Assembly (NCBI GenBank): GCA_021826765.1
Contig: JAKAYK010000003.1
Coordinates: 1 to 35,746 of the forward strand
Length of the DNA: 35,746 nucleotides
Origin: Thermoplasmata archaeon
Lineage (GTDB): Archaea > Thermoplasmatota > Thermoplasmata > Thermoplasmatales > Thermoplasmataceae
Reading direction: 5' to 3'
Part shown: positions 17,144-27,527 of the stretch, piece after piece
How positions within the stretch are numbered: the first letter of the stretch is position 1
Layout of the letters: the number at the start of each line of letters is the position of its first letter
Made by a program: the position numbers and the translations under genes
The notes under the pieces: generated by a model
Databases searched by the model: none
The model's input: only the letters and a program-made list of their open reading frames with translations
Told to the model about the DNA's origin: nothing

Positions 17144-18928
17144 CTATTTCACAATAAAATAAGCGTTTGGAACGTTCACATAGTTTGTCCCTATTTCTAT
17201 GCCATCCGTAACCATATAGTACTGTAATTGGGCATTATTGGTTCCTGTATCCATGATACTCAAGAAGTAAACGTATGTGCTGCTGTGAATTGAAATTACA
17301 GCAGTATTGAATGAATCCAAGGCAGTAGATAATCCAATCAGGGCAACAATTATTGCTGGTACAGAAGCTGCGTCCGAATAGGGTATTGCAATAACTGCCA
17401 GTGCCACTGCTGCTATGGCCAACCCTATGCTTATGTATGAATTTATTGTGCTATACAACCCGCTGTTGGGAGAATATATGCTCAACCCACTGTATATATC
17501 TGTCCAGCATAGATCAGTACCGTTATTGTATTTAGATGTAACAGTCAGACAGCCCGTGTATGATCCTTTTCCATTGTATGTATTTTCAAGAGAATTGCCC
17601 GTGAACAGAGTTCCAAAAGCAACTGCATATCTTTTCTGGAGCGTAAGATTGATGAAACTTGTTGAATTGTATTTGGAAGCGGTTATGTTTCCAACAAACA
17701 TCTGGAATGAAATAAGTTGGTTTCCATGTCTATCAAGAGAATCTATTTTCATAGAGAGTTCATATTTATCAGTTACACTTATGACTTTCCCTGCATTTGG
17801 ACCGGCGAGTGCAAACTCCTCATACCTGTATTTAGTTGCAGTCATGTTTCCATAGAACCCGGCTACTGAATCTCTGACTAAAACTGGAGAACTTTTTGAA
17901 AAATCACCAGTAGTACCGATGACTCCAACCGGCGTTGAATAAGTAGGAGTGCTTCCCATAATGACAATATTGCTTGATGTGTTGAAGTATTCTGATGATA
18001 GGGAAAATCCCGCGTTAATGTATACTGAACCTATGTTAAGGGTGTAGGATAAATTTACACCAGGTTGTGCTGCTGTGTCATTCATGTAAACAAAAGGTAT
18101 GGGAACATTCTGGAAAGATGTTGCTTGTACTTGGGCCCAACCCCAATATGTTTTACAGCTGCCACCACCGGGAGGAGGAATGTAATCCGGTGACGCCATG
18201 TTTGAAGATGATGAATTACTCATGAAACCAGGATATATTGTGTTATTTCCTGTCAGATTCATTTCAGCAACACTTGAATATGGAAGATAGTTCGCATAAG
18301 GATGCTTCATAATGTTCATTGTGTATCCTGATACCATAAGAAAGGGGTTATATGATACTGCACCTGTGAAAAAAAATGCCGTAGCATTTGTGGATTGTGA
18401 TTTCGTGAAATATGTTATACTTATAATCATGGAAGTGTTCGATCCAGAGTATCCAAAGGTATGTTTCCAGGTTTTTGTTATATTGTATATTGTCTTTGGA
18501 AGCTTGAATACAGCATTCCATGTTAAATTCACAAAGGTTACTGACAGAGGTGTTGAATTTTTTGATATATAATATGCAGGATTGGTGTTGTTCAGTAATT
18601 CGTTTGGATAGGATGGAGATGCAAAAAGTTCAACAACTGCACCCTTGAATGATGGGAAAGAGGAATTGGTTGTCAATGGTGCAATTCCTGTTGTTGAATT
18701 TGTATAAAATGATGGAGAGACATTAAGTTTTACAGTGATGTTGGACAGATATGAAGGTGATGTCTGCGCTGGAGGTGGTGAAGGGTTATTGCCTACTGTT
18801 GAAATGTTTTTGGATCCATTCTGATTTGAAAGATCTACAAGTATGAACATGGATGTTGATATGATCGCAACTACAATAATGACAGAGATTATTTTCCTGT
18901 GTATGGATGGTAATTCCATTAAATTCAT
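17144..18928 (-). CDS. Large secreted/membrane-anchored surface protein, sequon-rich
   Basis: 594-aa ORF, N-terminal TM (KIISVIIVVAIISTSMFILV), many N-x-S/T sequons, C-terminal hydrophobic pair (ISIGLAIAAVALAVIAIPYSDAASVPAIIVALIGLSTAL). Confidence 0.75.
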   Translation of the reverse strand: MNLMELPSIHRKIISVIIVVAIISTSMFILVDLSNQNGSKNISTVGNNPSPPPAQTSPSYLSNITVKLNVSPSFYTNSTTGIAPLTTNSSFPSFKGAVVELFASPSYPNELLNNTNPAYYISKNSTPLSVTFVNLTWNAVFKLPKTIYNITKTWKHTFGYSGSNTSMIISITYFTKSQSTNATAFFFTGAVSYNPFLMVSGYTMNIMKHPYANYLPYSSVAEMNLTGNNTIYPGFMSNSSSSNMASPDYIPPPGGGSCKTYWGWAQVQATSFQNVPIPFVYMNDTAAQPGVNLSYTLNIGSVYINAGFSLSSEYFNTSSNIVIMGSTPTYSTPVGVIGTTGDFSKSSPVLVRDSVAGFYGNMTATKYRYEEFALAGPNAGKVISVTDKYELSMKIDSLDRHGNQLISFQMFVGNITASKYNSTSFINLTLQKRYAVAFGTLFTGNSLENTYNGKGSYTGCLTVTSKYNNGTDLCWTDIYSGLSIYSPNSGLYSTINSYISIGLAIAAVALAVIAIPYSDAASVPAIIVALIGLSTALDSFNTAVISIHSSTYVYFLSIMDTGTNNAQLQYYMVTDGIEIGTNYVNVPNAYFIVK

Positions 18929-19295
18929 ATATCTAATATGTGATATATATATAATACTTACTGCTTAAGCAAACCCCTAGTATGTTAAAACTTTGCGATA
19001 GAATAGAGTCTTTTGTTGAGAAATTACACGCTCTAATACCACTTTTGTGCAAAAACGGTCATGGCTGCATGTCATTGAATTGTATAATGCATCGCAAAAT
19101 ATTCCAATGATTATTCTCTACAAAAAAGTGAAGCATAGAAGGCATTTCTGTGAGTTTCAGTGCTATAACAATATATATTCCAGTATGCATGCAATCGAGA
19201 TGTGCAGAATTCTTTTCAGATTATAGACTAAGACAAATGACGAATGGAATTAAGACAATTTTTATATAAAATAAATAAGTAACCAGCAGATTGAA

Positions 19296-20351
19296 ATGAG
19301 TGGGATAGTAAGTTACGGAAGTTATATACCACGTTACAGGATCAAACCAGAGGAAATCGCAAGAGTCTGGGGAGTGGATCCTGAAACCATAAGGAATGGT
19401 ATATTCATACTGAGTAAATCTGTGCCCTCGCCTGATGAGGATGTGGCAACAATATCTGTTGAATCCGCAAGAAATGCTCTCAGGAGAGGAGGACTGAAGG
19501 GAAAAGCTATAGAGGCCATATATGTTGGCTCTGAGAGTCATCCATATGCTGTAAAACCTACCGCGACCATTGTCTCTGCTGCCATAGGAACTGAATTCAG
19601 CACGTTTGCAGCAGACTATGAATTTGCATGTAAAGCAGGAACTGCGGGGATGCAGAATGTGCTTGGAATGGTGAACAGCGGAATAATTAAAACAGGAATG
19701 GCCATCGGATCAGACACCTCACAGGGTGCTCCTGGAGATGTTCTTGAATATTCGGCATCTGCTGGAGGTACAGCAATGATTATCGGAAGAGAGAATGTTG
19801 CCGCAGAAATAAAATCTACACTTTCCGTAACATCAGATACTCCAGACTTTTGGAGAAGAGAAGGACAGCCATACCCTACTCATGGTGAGAGGTTCACAGG
19901 AGAGCCTGCGTATTTCAGGCATATAACCAGTGCATCAAAGATGATGATGGAGAGAATGGGCACAAAACCAGAGGATTATGATTATGTAGTGTTTCACCAG
20001 CCAAATGGAAAATTTCCCACAAGGGCAGCAAAAATGCTCGGATTTTCAGAAAAACAGTACAACGAAGGACTTCTGACTCCTTACATCGGAAACACTTATT
20101 CAGGATCAATGATGATAGGACTCTCCTCTATTCTTGATGTGGCCAGGGGTGGAAACAGGATACTTGCTGTATCATTTGGATCCGGTGCAGGATCAGATGC
20201 ATTCCACATAGAGGTAACGGATGAGATAGAGAAACTGCACAACAGGAAAGTGACAACTGTAAGAGATATGCTGAAGAATGTGAAATTCCTGGATTATGCC
20301 ATATATGCAAAATTCAAGAGAAAGATAGTGTTTGGTGAGGAAATTGAGTAA
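19296..20351 (+). CDS. Hydroxymethylglutaryl-CoA synthase
   Basis: [68 protein letters not shown]. Confidence 0.95.
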   Translation: MSGIVSYGSYIPRYRIKPEEIARVWGVDPETIRNGIFILSKSVPSPDEDVATISVESARNALRRGGLKGKAIEAIYVGSESHPYAVKPTATIVSAAIGTEFSTFAADYEFACKAGTAGMQNVLGMVNSGIIKTGMAIGSDTSQGAPGDVLEYSASAGGTAMIIGRENVAAEIKSTLSVTSDTPDFWRREGQPYPTHGERFTGEPAYFRHITSASKMMMERMGTKPEDYDYVVFHQPNGKFPTRAAKMLGFSEKQYNEGLLTPYIGNTYSGSMMIGLSSILDVARGGNRILAVSFGSGAGSDAFHIEVTDEIEKLHNRKVTTVRDMLKNVKFLDYAIYAKFKRKIVFGEEIE

Positions 20352-21507
20352 CGTATACGTAATAGGTGGAGGAGAATCAAAGTATGGTGAACTGTGGGAC
20401 AGGTCCCTCAGGGAAATAGCGGTGGAAGCTGGATTGAAAGCTGTGGAAAATGCAGGAATAAGGACGAAGGACCTGAATGCAATTTATATGGGAAACAGCC
20501 TTGGAGGCCTCATAAGCAAGCAGGAACATCTCAGCGCCCTGATGTCAGATTATGCAGGGATAGCTTCAGAATACGTTCCATCCATGAGAATTGAGGCATC
20601 CACTGCATCTGGTGGTGCAGCATTCAGGCAGGCATACCTTTCTATCAAATCAGGAGAGCATGACGTGGTAATGGTTGGTGGCGCAGAAAAGATGACAGAA
20701 CTTTACGGAACTGAGATCATAGACATAACATCTTCCCTTGTGGACAGAGAATGGGAGGCATTTAACGGTGCTACCCCCGCAGCACTTGCTGCTCTTTCTG
20801 CGAGGAAGTACATGATGGATTTTAAAGTAAAGAAAGAGGCCCTTGCAGCCATTTCAGTGAATGATCATGCAAATGCTTCACTGAATGAGAATGCACAGTA
20901 CAGGAACAAAATAACAATTGAACAGGCTCTGAACGCCACGCCGATTGCAGAGCCGCTGAACCTCATGGACTGTGCACCCATGACTGATGGTGCAACAAGC
21001 GTCATACTGGCTTCAGAGAAATATGTGAAGGAGCATGGATCGAAGGGTGTGAGAATAATGGGCTCAGCCATTTCTCAGGGCCCCTTTGCACTTCACAGCA
21101 GAAAATCATTCTATACTGTTGAACCCACGATTATATCCACAAAGAAAGCAATGGAACAGGCAAATATCAAGCACAAAGACATATCATTCGTGGAAATACA
21201 TGATTCATACAGTATTTACGGGCTTATGGCCCTTGAAGATCTTGGTTTTGTAGAGAAAGGACATGCAAGCGAAATGGTGGAGAACGGAATCGGGATTAAC
21301 AGCAACCTTCCTGTGAATCCATCAGGCGGTCTCAAGGCCAAAGGATTTCCATACGGAGCCGCAGGTGTGAGTCAGATATATGAGACATATCTCCAGCTTA
21401 GCGGAAAGGCAGGCAAGAGGCAGATCAAGGATGCAACGTGCGGTCTTGTTCACAACATGGCAGGATCAGGTGCTGCATCTGTTGTACATATACTGGGGGT
21501 GGATTGA
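20335..21507 (+). CDS. Acetyl-CoA acetyltransferase (thiolase, archaeal SCP-x type)
   Basis: [80 protein letters not shown] at 20335 or TTG at 20332 as start. Confidence 0.93.
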   Translation: MRKLSNVYVIGGGESKYGELWDRSLREIAVEAGLKAVENAGIRTKDLNAIYMGNSLGGLISKQEHLSALMSDYAGIASEYVPSMRIEASTASGGAAFRQAYLSIKSGEHDVVMVGGAEKMTELYGTEIIDITSSLVDREWEAFNGATPAALAALSARKYMMDFKVKKEALAAISVNDHANASLNENAQYRNKITIEQALNATPIAEPLNLMDCAPMTDGATSVILASEKYVKEHGSKGVRIMGSAISQGPFALHSRKSFYTVEPTIISTKKAMEQANIKHKDISFVEIHDSYSIYGLMALEDLGFVEKGHASEMVENGIGINSNLPVNPSGGLKAKGFPYGAAGVSQIYETYLQLSGKAGKRQIKDATCGLVHNMAGSGAASVVHILGVD

Positions 21508-21909
21508 ATGGGTGAACTGTCAAGAATGTGGAGAGAGATGCCGAGCAGGTACAGGATGCAGGGAGACAGATGCGGAAATTGCGACCAGGTTTATTTCCCA
21601 CCCAGAGAGATATGTCCTGTCTGCCACAGGGACTCCATAGGAAAAATGAAGGATGTGGACATTGATGGTGCAGGCGAAATCCTCAGTTTCACTGTGGTGC
21701 ATGAGGCCCCGCCTGCTTTCCTCAGGCAGAAACCATACATAATAGCACTGGTGAAGCTGAAGGAGGGCCCCGTCATAACCGGGCAGATAGTTGATACTGT
21801 TCCTGAGGAAATAGACATAGGAACAAAGGTGAGAAGCGTATTCAGGAAAATTTCAGAGGATGGAAAGAGCGGAGTTATCCATTATGGATACAAGTTCGTT
21901 CCAGAATAA
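21508..21909 (+). CDS. DUF35 zinc-ribbon/OB-fold protein (thiolase-HMGCS scaffold)
   Basis: CGNCDQVYFPPREICPVC zinc ribbon followed by an OB-like region; immediately downstream of the thiolase. Confidence 0.9.
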   Translation: MGELSRMWREMPSRYRMQGDRCGNCDQVYFPPREICPVCHRDSIGKMKDVDIDGAGEILSFTVVHEAPPAFLRQKPYIIALVKLKEGPVITGQIVDTVPEEIDIGTKVRSVFRKISEDGKSGVIHYGYKFVPE

Positions 21910-21923
21910 TTTTTCTTCTGGAA
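21899..21923. terminator. Inverted repeat spanning convergent stop codons (candidate bidirectional terminator)
   Basis: TTCCAGAA-taatttttc-TTCTGGAA, perfect 8-bp arms between the DUF35 and Dph2 genes. Confidence 0.55.
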
Positions 21924-22931
21924 TCACTGCCTATCCACATTTACGATCTCATCGAAAATATATTTTCCTTTCCCTGTTTTTTTGAACATCATCTGGAATT
22001 CCTGTGCTGTCAGTATAGGCATTGGGTACCGGTCAAAATCATCTGTGGCCACTCTGGGGCATCCTGTGAATATTATACACTGGGCCATCATGTTCTGGAA
22101 ATCCACCGGATTTGATTCGTTTGCATAGGCAAGAACTGCGGTTTTGCCCATGGACTCTATCTCTTCTTTTATCTTCATGGCGAGTTTCATCCTGTACTGC
22201 CCGACTTTTGTGTCCACTACCACAACAAATCTGTCCACGTCCATGATTCCAGCCATGTTTGCATATCTTCTCCTGATTCTCCTGTCAGCTTCTTCCATCA
22301 TGGAATGAAGCGTGAATGGCTCGCTCATCTCCACGACAAATACTTCTCTCTCGGTGGAAAGCTGGGCCCCCATTGAATGGAATGTACCGGTGCTCAGGAT
22401 TATGTGGCAGTCTGCCCAGGTATCCAGATCATGAATTGGGCTGTAGTTGCATCCCAGTACCTGACCGGGATATTTCAGCCTTCCATCATTGTTTCCCATC
22501 CTGACTTCATACCCTTTATCCTTCAGGAACTCCATGAATTTAAATGCACTTTCCCTGTACTGTATAGAGTAAAGAACACCGATTTTCCTGTATCCTTTCT
22601 CCTCAAGAGATGTTAGATTCAATCCGGAGAATGTTTCTGCTGATGGATAAATATATTCTTCAAAAATGACGGGAATTCCGTAATTCACGTTTGGAATCTC
22701 TGTGTGGCCCATCTGAACCACTGCATCAACATTCACATATTCATCCCTTGTTCCTGTATCACATGCACCATAGAAGCCTGAGGAACTGACTATGACAGAA
22801 AAATTCTGCGATAATTTGGTGAAATATGAAAACACATGCGGTTTCAGTCCGTCCGGTAACTGAAGAAGGATCCTTCTGGCATTCATTTCCTTAAGCTTCT
22901 TTATTACAGGTTCCGGATCAAGATATACCAT
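21924..22931 (-). CDS. dph2: 2-(3-amino-3-carboxypropyl)histidine synthase (diphthamide biosynthesis, Dph2)
   Basis: RRILLQLPDGLKPH, SGFYGACDTGTRDEYVNVDAVVQMGHTEIP, GCPRVATDDFDRYPMPILTAQEF. Internal Met at 22931 preferred over the ORF-track start at 23123. Confidence 0.92.
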   Translation of the reverse strand: MVYLDPEPVIKKLKEMNARRILLQLPDGLKPHVFSYFTKLSQNFSVIVSSSGFYGACDTGTRDEYVNVDAVVQMGHTEIPNVNYGIPVIFEEYIYPSAETFSGLNLTSLEEKGYRKIGVLYSIQYRESAFKFMEFLKDKGYEVRMGNNDGRLKYPGQVLGCNYSPIHDLDTWADCHIILSTGTFHSMGAQLSTEREVFVVEMSEPFTLHSMMEEADRRIRRRYANMAGIMDVDRFVVVVDTKVGQYRMKLAMKIKEEIESMGKTAVLAYANESNPVDFQNMMAQCIIFTGCPRVATDDFDRYPMPILTAQEFQMMFKKTGKGKYIFDEIVNVDRQ

Positions 22932-23280
22932 CGAGGAAGGATAATTCTTTTTCCATATTGATTTTTCTGAATTTCCATTATATTTATTTGTGTTTAGAAG
23001 AATTGGGTTTTTTGATGCGGTGTTCCATTTTTGAAACCGTTGAAATTGTGGAAGAACGATTTCCATAAAGCATACATCTTCCCCTGCCGTGTATGTTGAA
23101 ACCCTGCTTATCCATTTGTACACTCAGGGGCCCATATGGCGGCATTATGATCTTTTCCCATTCAATTTCAACTGCATTATGGAATTGCAGGTCACCTTCA
23201 TATCTGCATCGTATGAATCATGCACACTAAAATAATACAGATTCCAAAAAATAAAATAGGACATAATCTATTCTTATTCA

Positions 23281-23625
23281 ATGAAATATATAGAAGTTTC
23301 GGGTAAAATCGATGAAGAAGCACTCCAGAGAATTTTTTCAAAGGCAATAGGTGATGTTTCATTCGTAAAGGGTTTCAAATCAGATAGCTCAGAGTCCCTG
23401 ATGATGTGTGGATCCAAGTTTTTTTTCAGGACAAATGACACAATCGGATTTGTGTTCCACGCATTCTATGATGGAAGGAGCATGAAAATTGATTTTGGGA
23501 GAGTGGGAGGAGGTTCAGGGCTTATGAATATCAAATGGGGTGCGGGTAACAAGATTGAGGATGAGATCGCATCTGCCATCATACAAACCGCTGAGTCCAA
23601 TGGCTTGACTGCATCCGGATCATGA
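23281..23625 (+). CDS. Conserved-looking hypothetical protein (114 aa)
   Basis: Intact ORF with balanced composition; no family recognised. Confidence 0.55.
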   Translation: MKYIEVSGKIDEEALQRIFSKAIGDVSFVKGFKSDSSESLMMCGSKFFFRTNDTIGFVFHAFYDGRSMKIDFGRVGGGSGLMNIKWGAGNKIEDEIASAIIQTAESNGLTASGS

Positions 23626-23699
23626 TTGAAGGTCAGGTTTGGAATATAAAGGCAGTAGTTATTTAGATATATATTTATATATATTGCAGTTTACATGTT

Positions 23700-24140
23700 A
23701 TGGTTGAACAAGGTAAGACTTACTGCACCAAATGTGGAAATCCAATGGAAACTGGTCAGGTTACGTGCCCTACATGTGGAGAAGTTAACAGTCCTGTGGC
23801 CGCAACCGGAGCAAAAATGGAGACGCCTCTTGGAGTGCTGATTTTGGGTGGCCTCCAGATACTGTTTTCACTTGTGGTCATTATAACAGTTTTTTCATCA
23901 GCTGCTGTCTCAACAGCCTTTGGAGCGGACGTCGGAATATTTATCGGGGCCGTGCTGATTCTTCCTCTTATATTCGGAATCTTTTTCATAATGGGATATA
24001 ATTTTGCAAGAATCCTGATGATCATTGGAGCCATTCTGGATATCATATCCATAGTGGGAATCATATGGGGAATCATACTTCTCTGGTATCTCACAAGACC
24101 GAATGTAGTCGCATTTTTCCATCAGGGAAGAACGTTTTGA
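23700..24140 (+). CDS. Zinc-ribbon membrane protein
   Basis: YCTKCGNPMETGQVTCPTCGEV followed by about 3 TM segments. Confidence 0.75.
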   Translation: MVEQGKTYCTKCGNPMETGQVTCPTCGEVNSPVAATGAKMETPLGVLILGGLQILFSLVVIITVFSSAAVSTAFGADVGIFIGAVLILPLIFGIFFIMGYNFARILMIIGAILDIISIVGIIWGIILLWYLTRPNVVAFFHQGRTF

Positions 24141-24167
24141 ATCTCTCCCTTAACCATTTTTATTGAC

Positions 24168-25400
24168 TTAGTTTTCAAATCTCATATTATTATCTGAATA
24201 GACTATTTTTCCGCCTCTTATTACCATGGATGGTTTCAGAGTGTCCCATAAGTAAAATATGTCCCTCAGTTCATCTGCCCTGTAAAAAACCATGTCTGCA
24301 TCCATTTTCTCCTTTATGGCCCCTTTGCTCCTGTGCACACCCAATGAGTATGCAGCGTTTGCAGTCATAGCATTGAGAGTCTCCTCCACAGTAAGATGGC
24401 AGTACCGTATGGACAGATTTCCAACGAACTGCATATTGGTGACAGGATTGAGTGGAGAGTGATCACTGGCTATGGCCACCGGAACACCATACTCAATCCA
24501 TTTCCTGCCGTCTGCATATTTTTCACCCAGGGAGAAGGCTGTTGAAGGAAGAATTGTGGCCACTGCACCTGATCTCCTGACTGCTTCCATTCCCTTTTCC
24601 TTTGTCTTGAGAAGGTGATCCACTGATCTTATGGGAAATTTATCACAAAGTTGTGTAGCACCTATATCATCTATCTCATCTGCATGAAGACGAAGTGGAA
24701 TCTTCTCTTCCTGCGCATGACTGAAATATTCCCCGACCTCCTTCACGTCAAAAGCACCTGAATCGCAGAAGGCGTCAGTAAAGTCAAATGTACCTTTCAA
24801 TCTGGAAAGCATATTATTGGATTCACTCAGGTATTCGCTCCTGTTTGATTCTGGGGGCATCGCATGAAGGGGCAGGAGTGTTTTCAATATCTTTATACCA
24901 TAGGCTTTTTCAAGTATTTCCATTGTATTGATCATCTTCTTCTCGGATTCGAACTCCAGACCGTAACCTGATTTCATCTCGACTGCGGTTACCCCATTTC
25001 TCATGAAAGATTCCAATCTTGCGGCAGTTTCCGTGAAGAGATCTATTTCTGGAGATGCCCGGGTATCCCTCACTGTTTTCAGAATACCATTGCCTGATTT
25101 CAAGAGATCAAGGTAAGTCATTCCACCTGCCCTCAGTTCAAATTCCTGCGATCTGTTCCCTCCATAGAGCATATGGGTATGGCTATCTATGAAACCAGGA
25201 ATTGCTATGAGCCCAGAACCGTCTATCCTCTCTGCACCTGGAAACCTTGTTCCACTATGATAGATTCCACTGATTATTCCTCCTGATACGTGGATTGATC
25301 TGTTTCTGGTGATGGATAATGCACCCTGCATGCTGCCTGAAAGGAGTGTGTTCTTGCCTGCTGTATATATCCTCTTCAAATTGTCTATAACGAGTTCCAT
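24168..25400 (-). CDS. hutI: Imidazolonepropionase
   Basis: GLIAIPGFIDSHTHMLYGGNRSQEFELRAGGMTYLDLLKSGNGILKTVRDTR, LHADEI, ASDHSPLNPVTNMQFVGNL. Confidence 0.93.
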   Translation of the reverse strand: MELVIDNLKRIYTAGKNTLLSGSMQGALSITRNRSIHVSGGIISGIYHSGTRFPGAERIDGSGLIAIPGFIDSHTHMLYGGNRSQEFELRAGGMTYLDLLKSGNGILKTVRDTRASPEIDLFTETAARLESFMRNGVTAVEMKSGYGLEFESEKKMINTMEILEKAYGIKILKTLLPLHAMPPESNRSEYLSESNNMLSRLKGTFDFTDAFCDSGAFDVKEVGEYFSHAQEEKIPLRLHADEIDDIGATQLCDKFPIRSVDHLLKTKEKGMEAVRRSGAVATILPSTAFSLGEKYADGRKWIEYGVPVAIASDHSPLNPVTNMQFVGNLSIRYCHLTVEETLNAMTANAAYSLGVHRSKGAIKEKMDADMVFYRADELRDIFYLWDTLKPSMVIRGGKIVYSDNNMRFEN

Positions 25401-25432
25401 AATCTGTCTCTTCTCCCTTATATTTCCTGTTT

Positions 25433-26125
25433 TTATGCAGCAAATCCTGCCAGGTAAGATGCCAGTGTGAAGAAATATGCTATGGTTATGAATATCATGA
25501 ATGGTATATTATATGAAACCATTGTTTTTCCCCTTCTTTCAAATTTCCTGAATTTTACCGGATCAATATCTCCTGAATATGGGGCCATGAAGCCAATGGA
25601 TCCGGCAGTTCTTTTCATGCAATACATTGCCCATATGAATGCAACTGCAGAACTTATCCCGGTATTCATGAAGAATAGCATCGAAACAGGTATCTGAACA
25701 TACGGTGAAATTGTAATATATAACATATTCAGGGAGAACATGATTGTTATGATGCCTTTTATGTCCCCCTTTCCGAAGAGAATTTCCCTGTATCCCATGA
25801 ATGCGAGCATGATCATGAATAACCATGTTACCATTCCTGAAAAATCAGAATATATTGACATTATTATGAACCCTGTCACTGAAATTATGGATACACCTGC
25901 CAGATATATGATGCTGTCTGCATCAAGAAATATAATGAAGAAAAGAATAGATGCAAACATTGAAAGGATCAATTGTCCTGTTAATACAGAGACTGCAACT
26001 GAAACTGCCATTCCTGGGAAAAAAAGCAGGAAGGGCACGCTTCTCGTTTTATGATCCCTGAATGAAGCGTATATCATCGTAACAGCGATAATGATAAACT
26101 CCGGGCCGATCAGGTACGGATTCAT
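25433..26125 (-). CDS. Prepilin/preflagellin peptidase-like A24 aspartic membrane protease
   Basis: YASFRDHKTRSVP (first Asp) and FGKGDIKGI (GxGD); multiple TM segments. Confidence 0.82.
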   Translation of the reverse strand: MNPYLIGPEFIIIAVTMIYASFRDHKTRSVPFLLFFPGMAVSVAVSVLTGQLILSMFASILFFIIFLDADSIIYLAGVSIISVTGFIIMSIYSDFSGMVTWLFMIMLAFMGYREILFGKGDIKGIITIMFSLNMLYITISPYVQIPVSMLFFMNTGISSAVAFIWAMYCMKRTAGSIGFMAPYSGDIDPVKFRKFERRGKTMVSYNIPFMIFITIAYFFTLASYLAGFAA

Positions 26126-26226
26126 TTCAGGTCTTCCTGCTTCATAATTAATTCGCTCATATCAACTTCTCCCAGCTGAAGAATTGCCTTTCTGCCTACA
26201 AATAAACACACTATTCTCAAAGTCAT
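26122..26226 (-). CDS. Small ORF (34 aa) between the MBL-fold and A24 peptidase genes, not in the ORF track
   Basis: MTLRIVCLFVGRKAILQLGEVDMSELIMKQEDLK*. ATG overlaps the upstream TGA (ATGA) and its TGA overlaps the downstream ATG (ATGA). Confidence 0.5.
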   Translation of the reverse strand: MTLRIVCLFVGRKAILQLGEVDMSELIMKQEDLK

Positions 26227-26978
26227 ACCTCGAATGTGGAAGAGCCTACAAGTTGTTTTGCGCATTCCATGCTTCTGTATCCTTTGTTCCTGTTGCCCAG
26301 ATGATCCCTCACATGATTGTACGCCAGATCAGGCGTATTGTTCTCGTCGGAAAGATGGATGAGGACAATGTCTGTCGATGAATCCACACAGCTCTCAAGA
26401 ACCTCCGCAGCCTGGAAATTCGACAGATGGCCATGGGTGCTCTCTATTCTTTTCTTTAAGTATGCTGAATATGGGCCTGTCCTGAGCATTTCAAGATCAT
26501 GGTTTGCCTCCATTGCAATAAGATCCGAATCATGAAGTTTCTGAATATGCTCCATCGGGAAATAGCCAAGATCAGAGAATATTGATATTTTCCTGTCATT
26601 GTACTTGATTATATAACCAACAGGATCAAGCGCGTCATGAGAGACCGGTATGGTTTCAACAACAAAATTTCCAATGGTTGTGCTTTCCCTGACAGGATAT
26701 GTTCCTGGAATTTTCAATACGTCCTTAACCTTAGGCCTCATGTAAATATCGCAGTTCAGTAAGTTCCTGGCAGCTTTGAGGCCCTGTGCGTGATCAGAAT
26801 GTTCATGTGTCAGGAATACGGAAAGGCTGTTATATTTAAGGCCGATCTCCTCTGCTCTTGCCTTGAATTTCTTCACGGATATTCCAAAATCTATGACTAT
26901 GGCGTCTTCCCCATCCCATAAAACAGTGGAATTTCCCTTGCTGCCACTGGAAACTATGTTCATCTTTATGTCATACAA
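26223..26978 (-). CDS. MBL-fold metallo-hydrolase (YycJ-like)
   Basis: SSGSKGNSTVLWDGEDAIVIDFGISVKK, LTHEHSDHAQGLK, SHDALDPVGY, ESTHGHLSN. Confidence 0.9.
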   Translation of the reverse strand: MYDIKMNIVSSGSKGNSTVLWDGEDAIVIDFGISVKKFKARAEEIGLKYNSLSVFLTHEHSDHAQGLKAARNLLNCDIYMRPKVKDVLKIPGTYPVRESTTIGNFVVETIPVSHDALDPVGYIIKYNDRKISIFSDLGYFPMEHIQKLHDSDLIAMEANHDLEMLRTGPYSAYLKKRIESTHGHLSNFQAAEVLESCVDSSTDIVLIHLSDENNTPDLAYNHVRDHLGNRNKGYRSMECAKQLVGSSTFEV

Positions 26979-27133
26979 TAAATGTGAATTTGTAATTTGT
27001 TCTTAAATCTTACACTGTTTCCGTAAAAACTTGGAAGTTTTTAATATTATACAAAAATGGATTCAATTACATATTGGCATGAAAACCAGTATTTAGCAGT
27101 TTATGAAAGAACATTTTCACATGCAACCATAAA

Positions 27134-27316
27134 CTAACCATTGATTTTCTCAATTCTTGATTCGAGTTTTTTCAGTTCATAAGGATCAAGAGGTTTTGAT
27201 CTTTTTTCCAGTTTCTTTCTCAATTTTTCCCTCTTAGCTTCGTCCCTGCAAAGATTCAGAACACCTAATTCATATTTTTCCAATTCTCTCATGATATCCT
27301 TACAAGAATGTTCCAC
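27134..27316 (-). CDS. Small charged coiled-coil-like protein (60 aa)
   Basis: MEHSCKDIMRELEKYELGVLNLCRDEAKREKLRKKLEKRSKPLDPYELKKLESRIEKING; intact ORF, no family recognised. Confidence 0.45.
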   Translation of the reverse strand: MEHSCKDIMRELEKYELGVLNLCRDEAKREKLRKKLEKRSKPLDPYELKKLESRIEKING

Positions 27317-27527
27317 CGTTTTATAAATTTTACATATATATGAAAATGCTGGAACACCTTTTATTTTACGTTATTTTTTCGTTGTTGATCATCTGTGAGG
27401 AAAAAAACCATATTCAGGTAAGTCGTTTGATTATCAGAGGAATCGCAGACTATTTTGACGCCATATACTTACTTTCAATGCAAAAAAACTTATACTATCT
27501 TTTATTACCCATTAGCGCACGGTGCTT

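Noticed and set aside
22932-23123. N-terminal 64-aa extension of Dph2
   Set aside because: It does not resemble Dph2, and a TATA-like sequence (AATAAATATAA, minus) lies inside it; the start at 22931 fits better.
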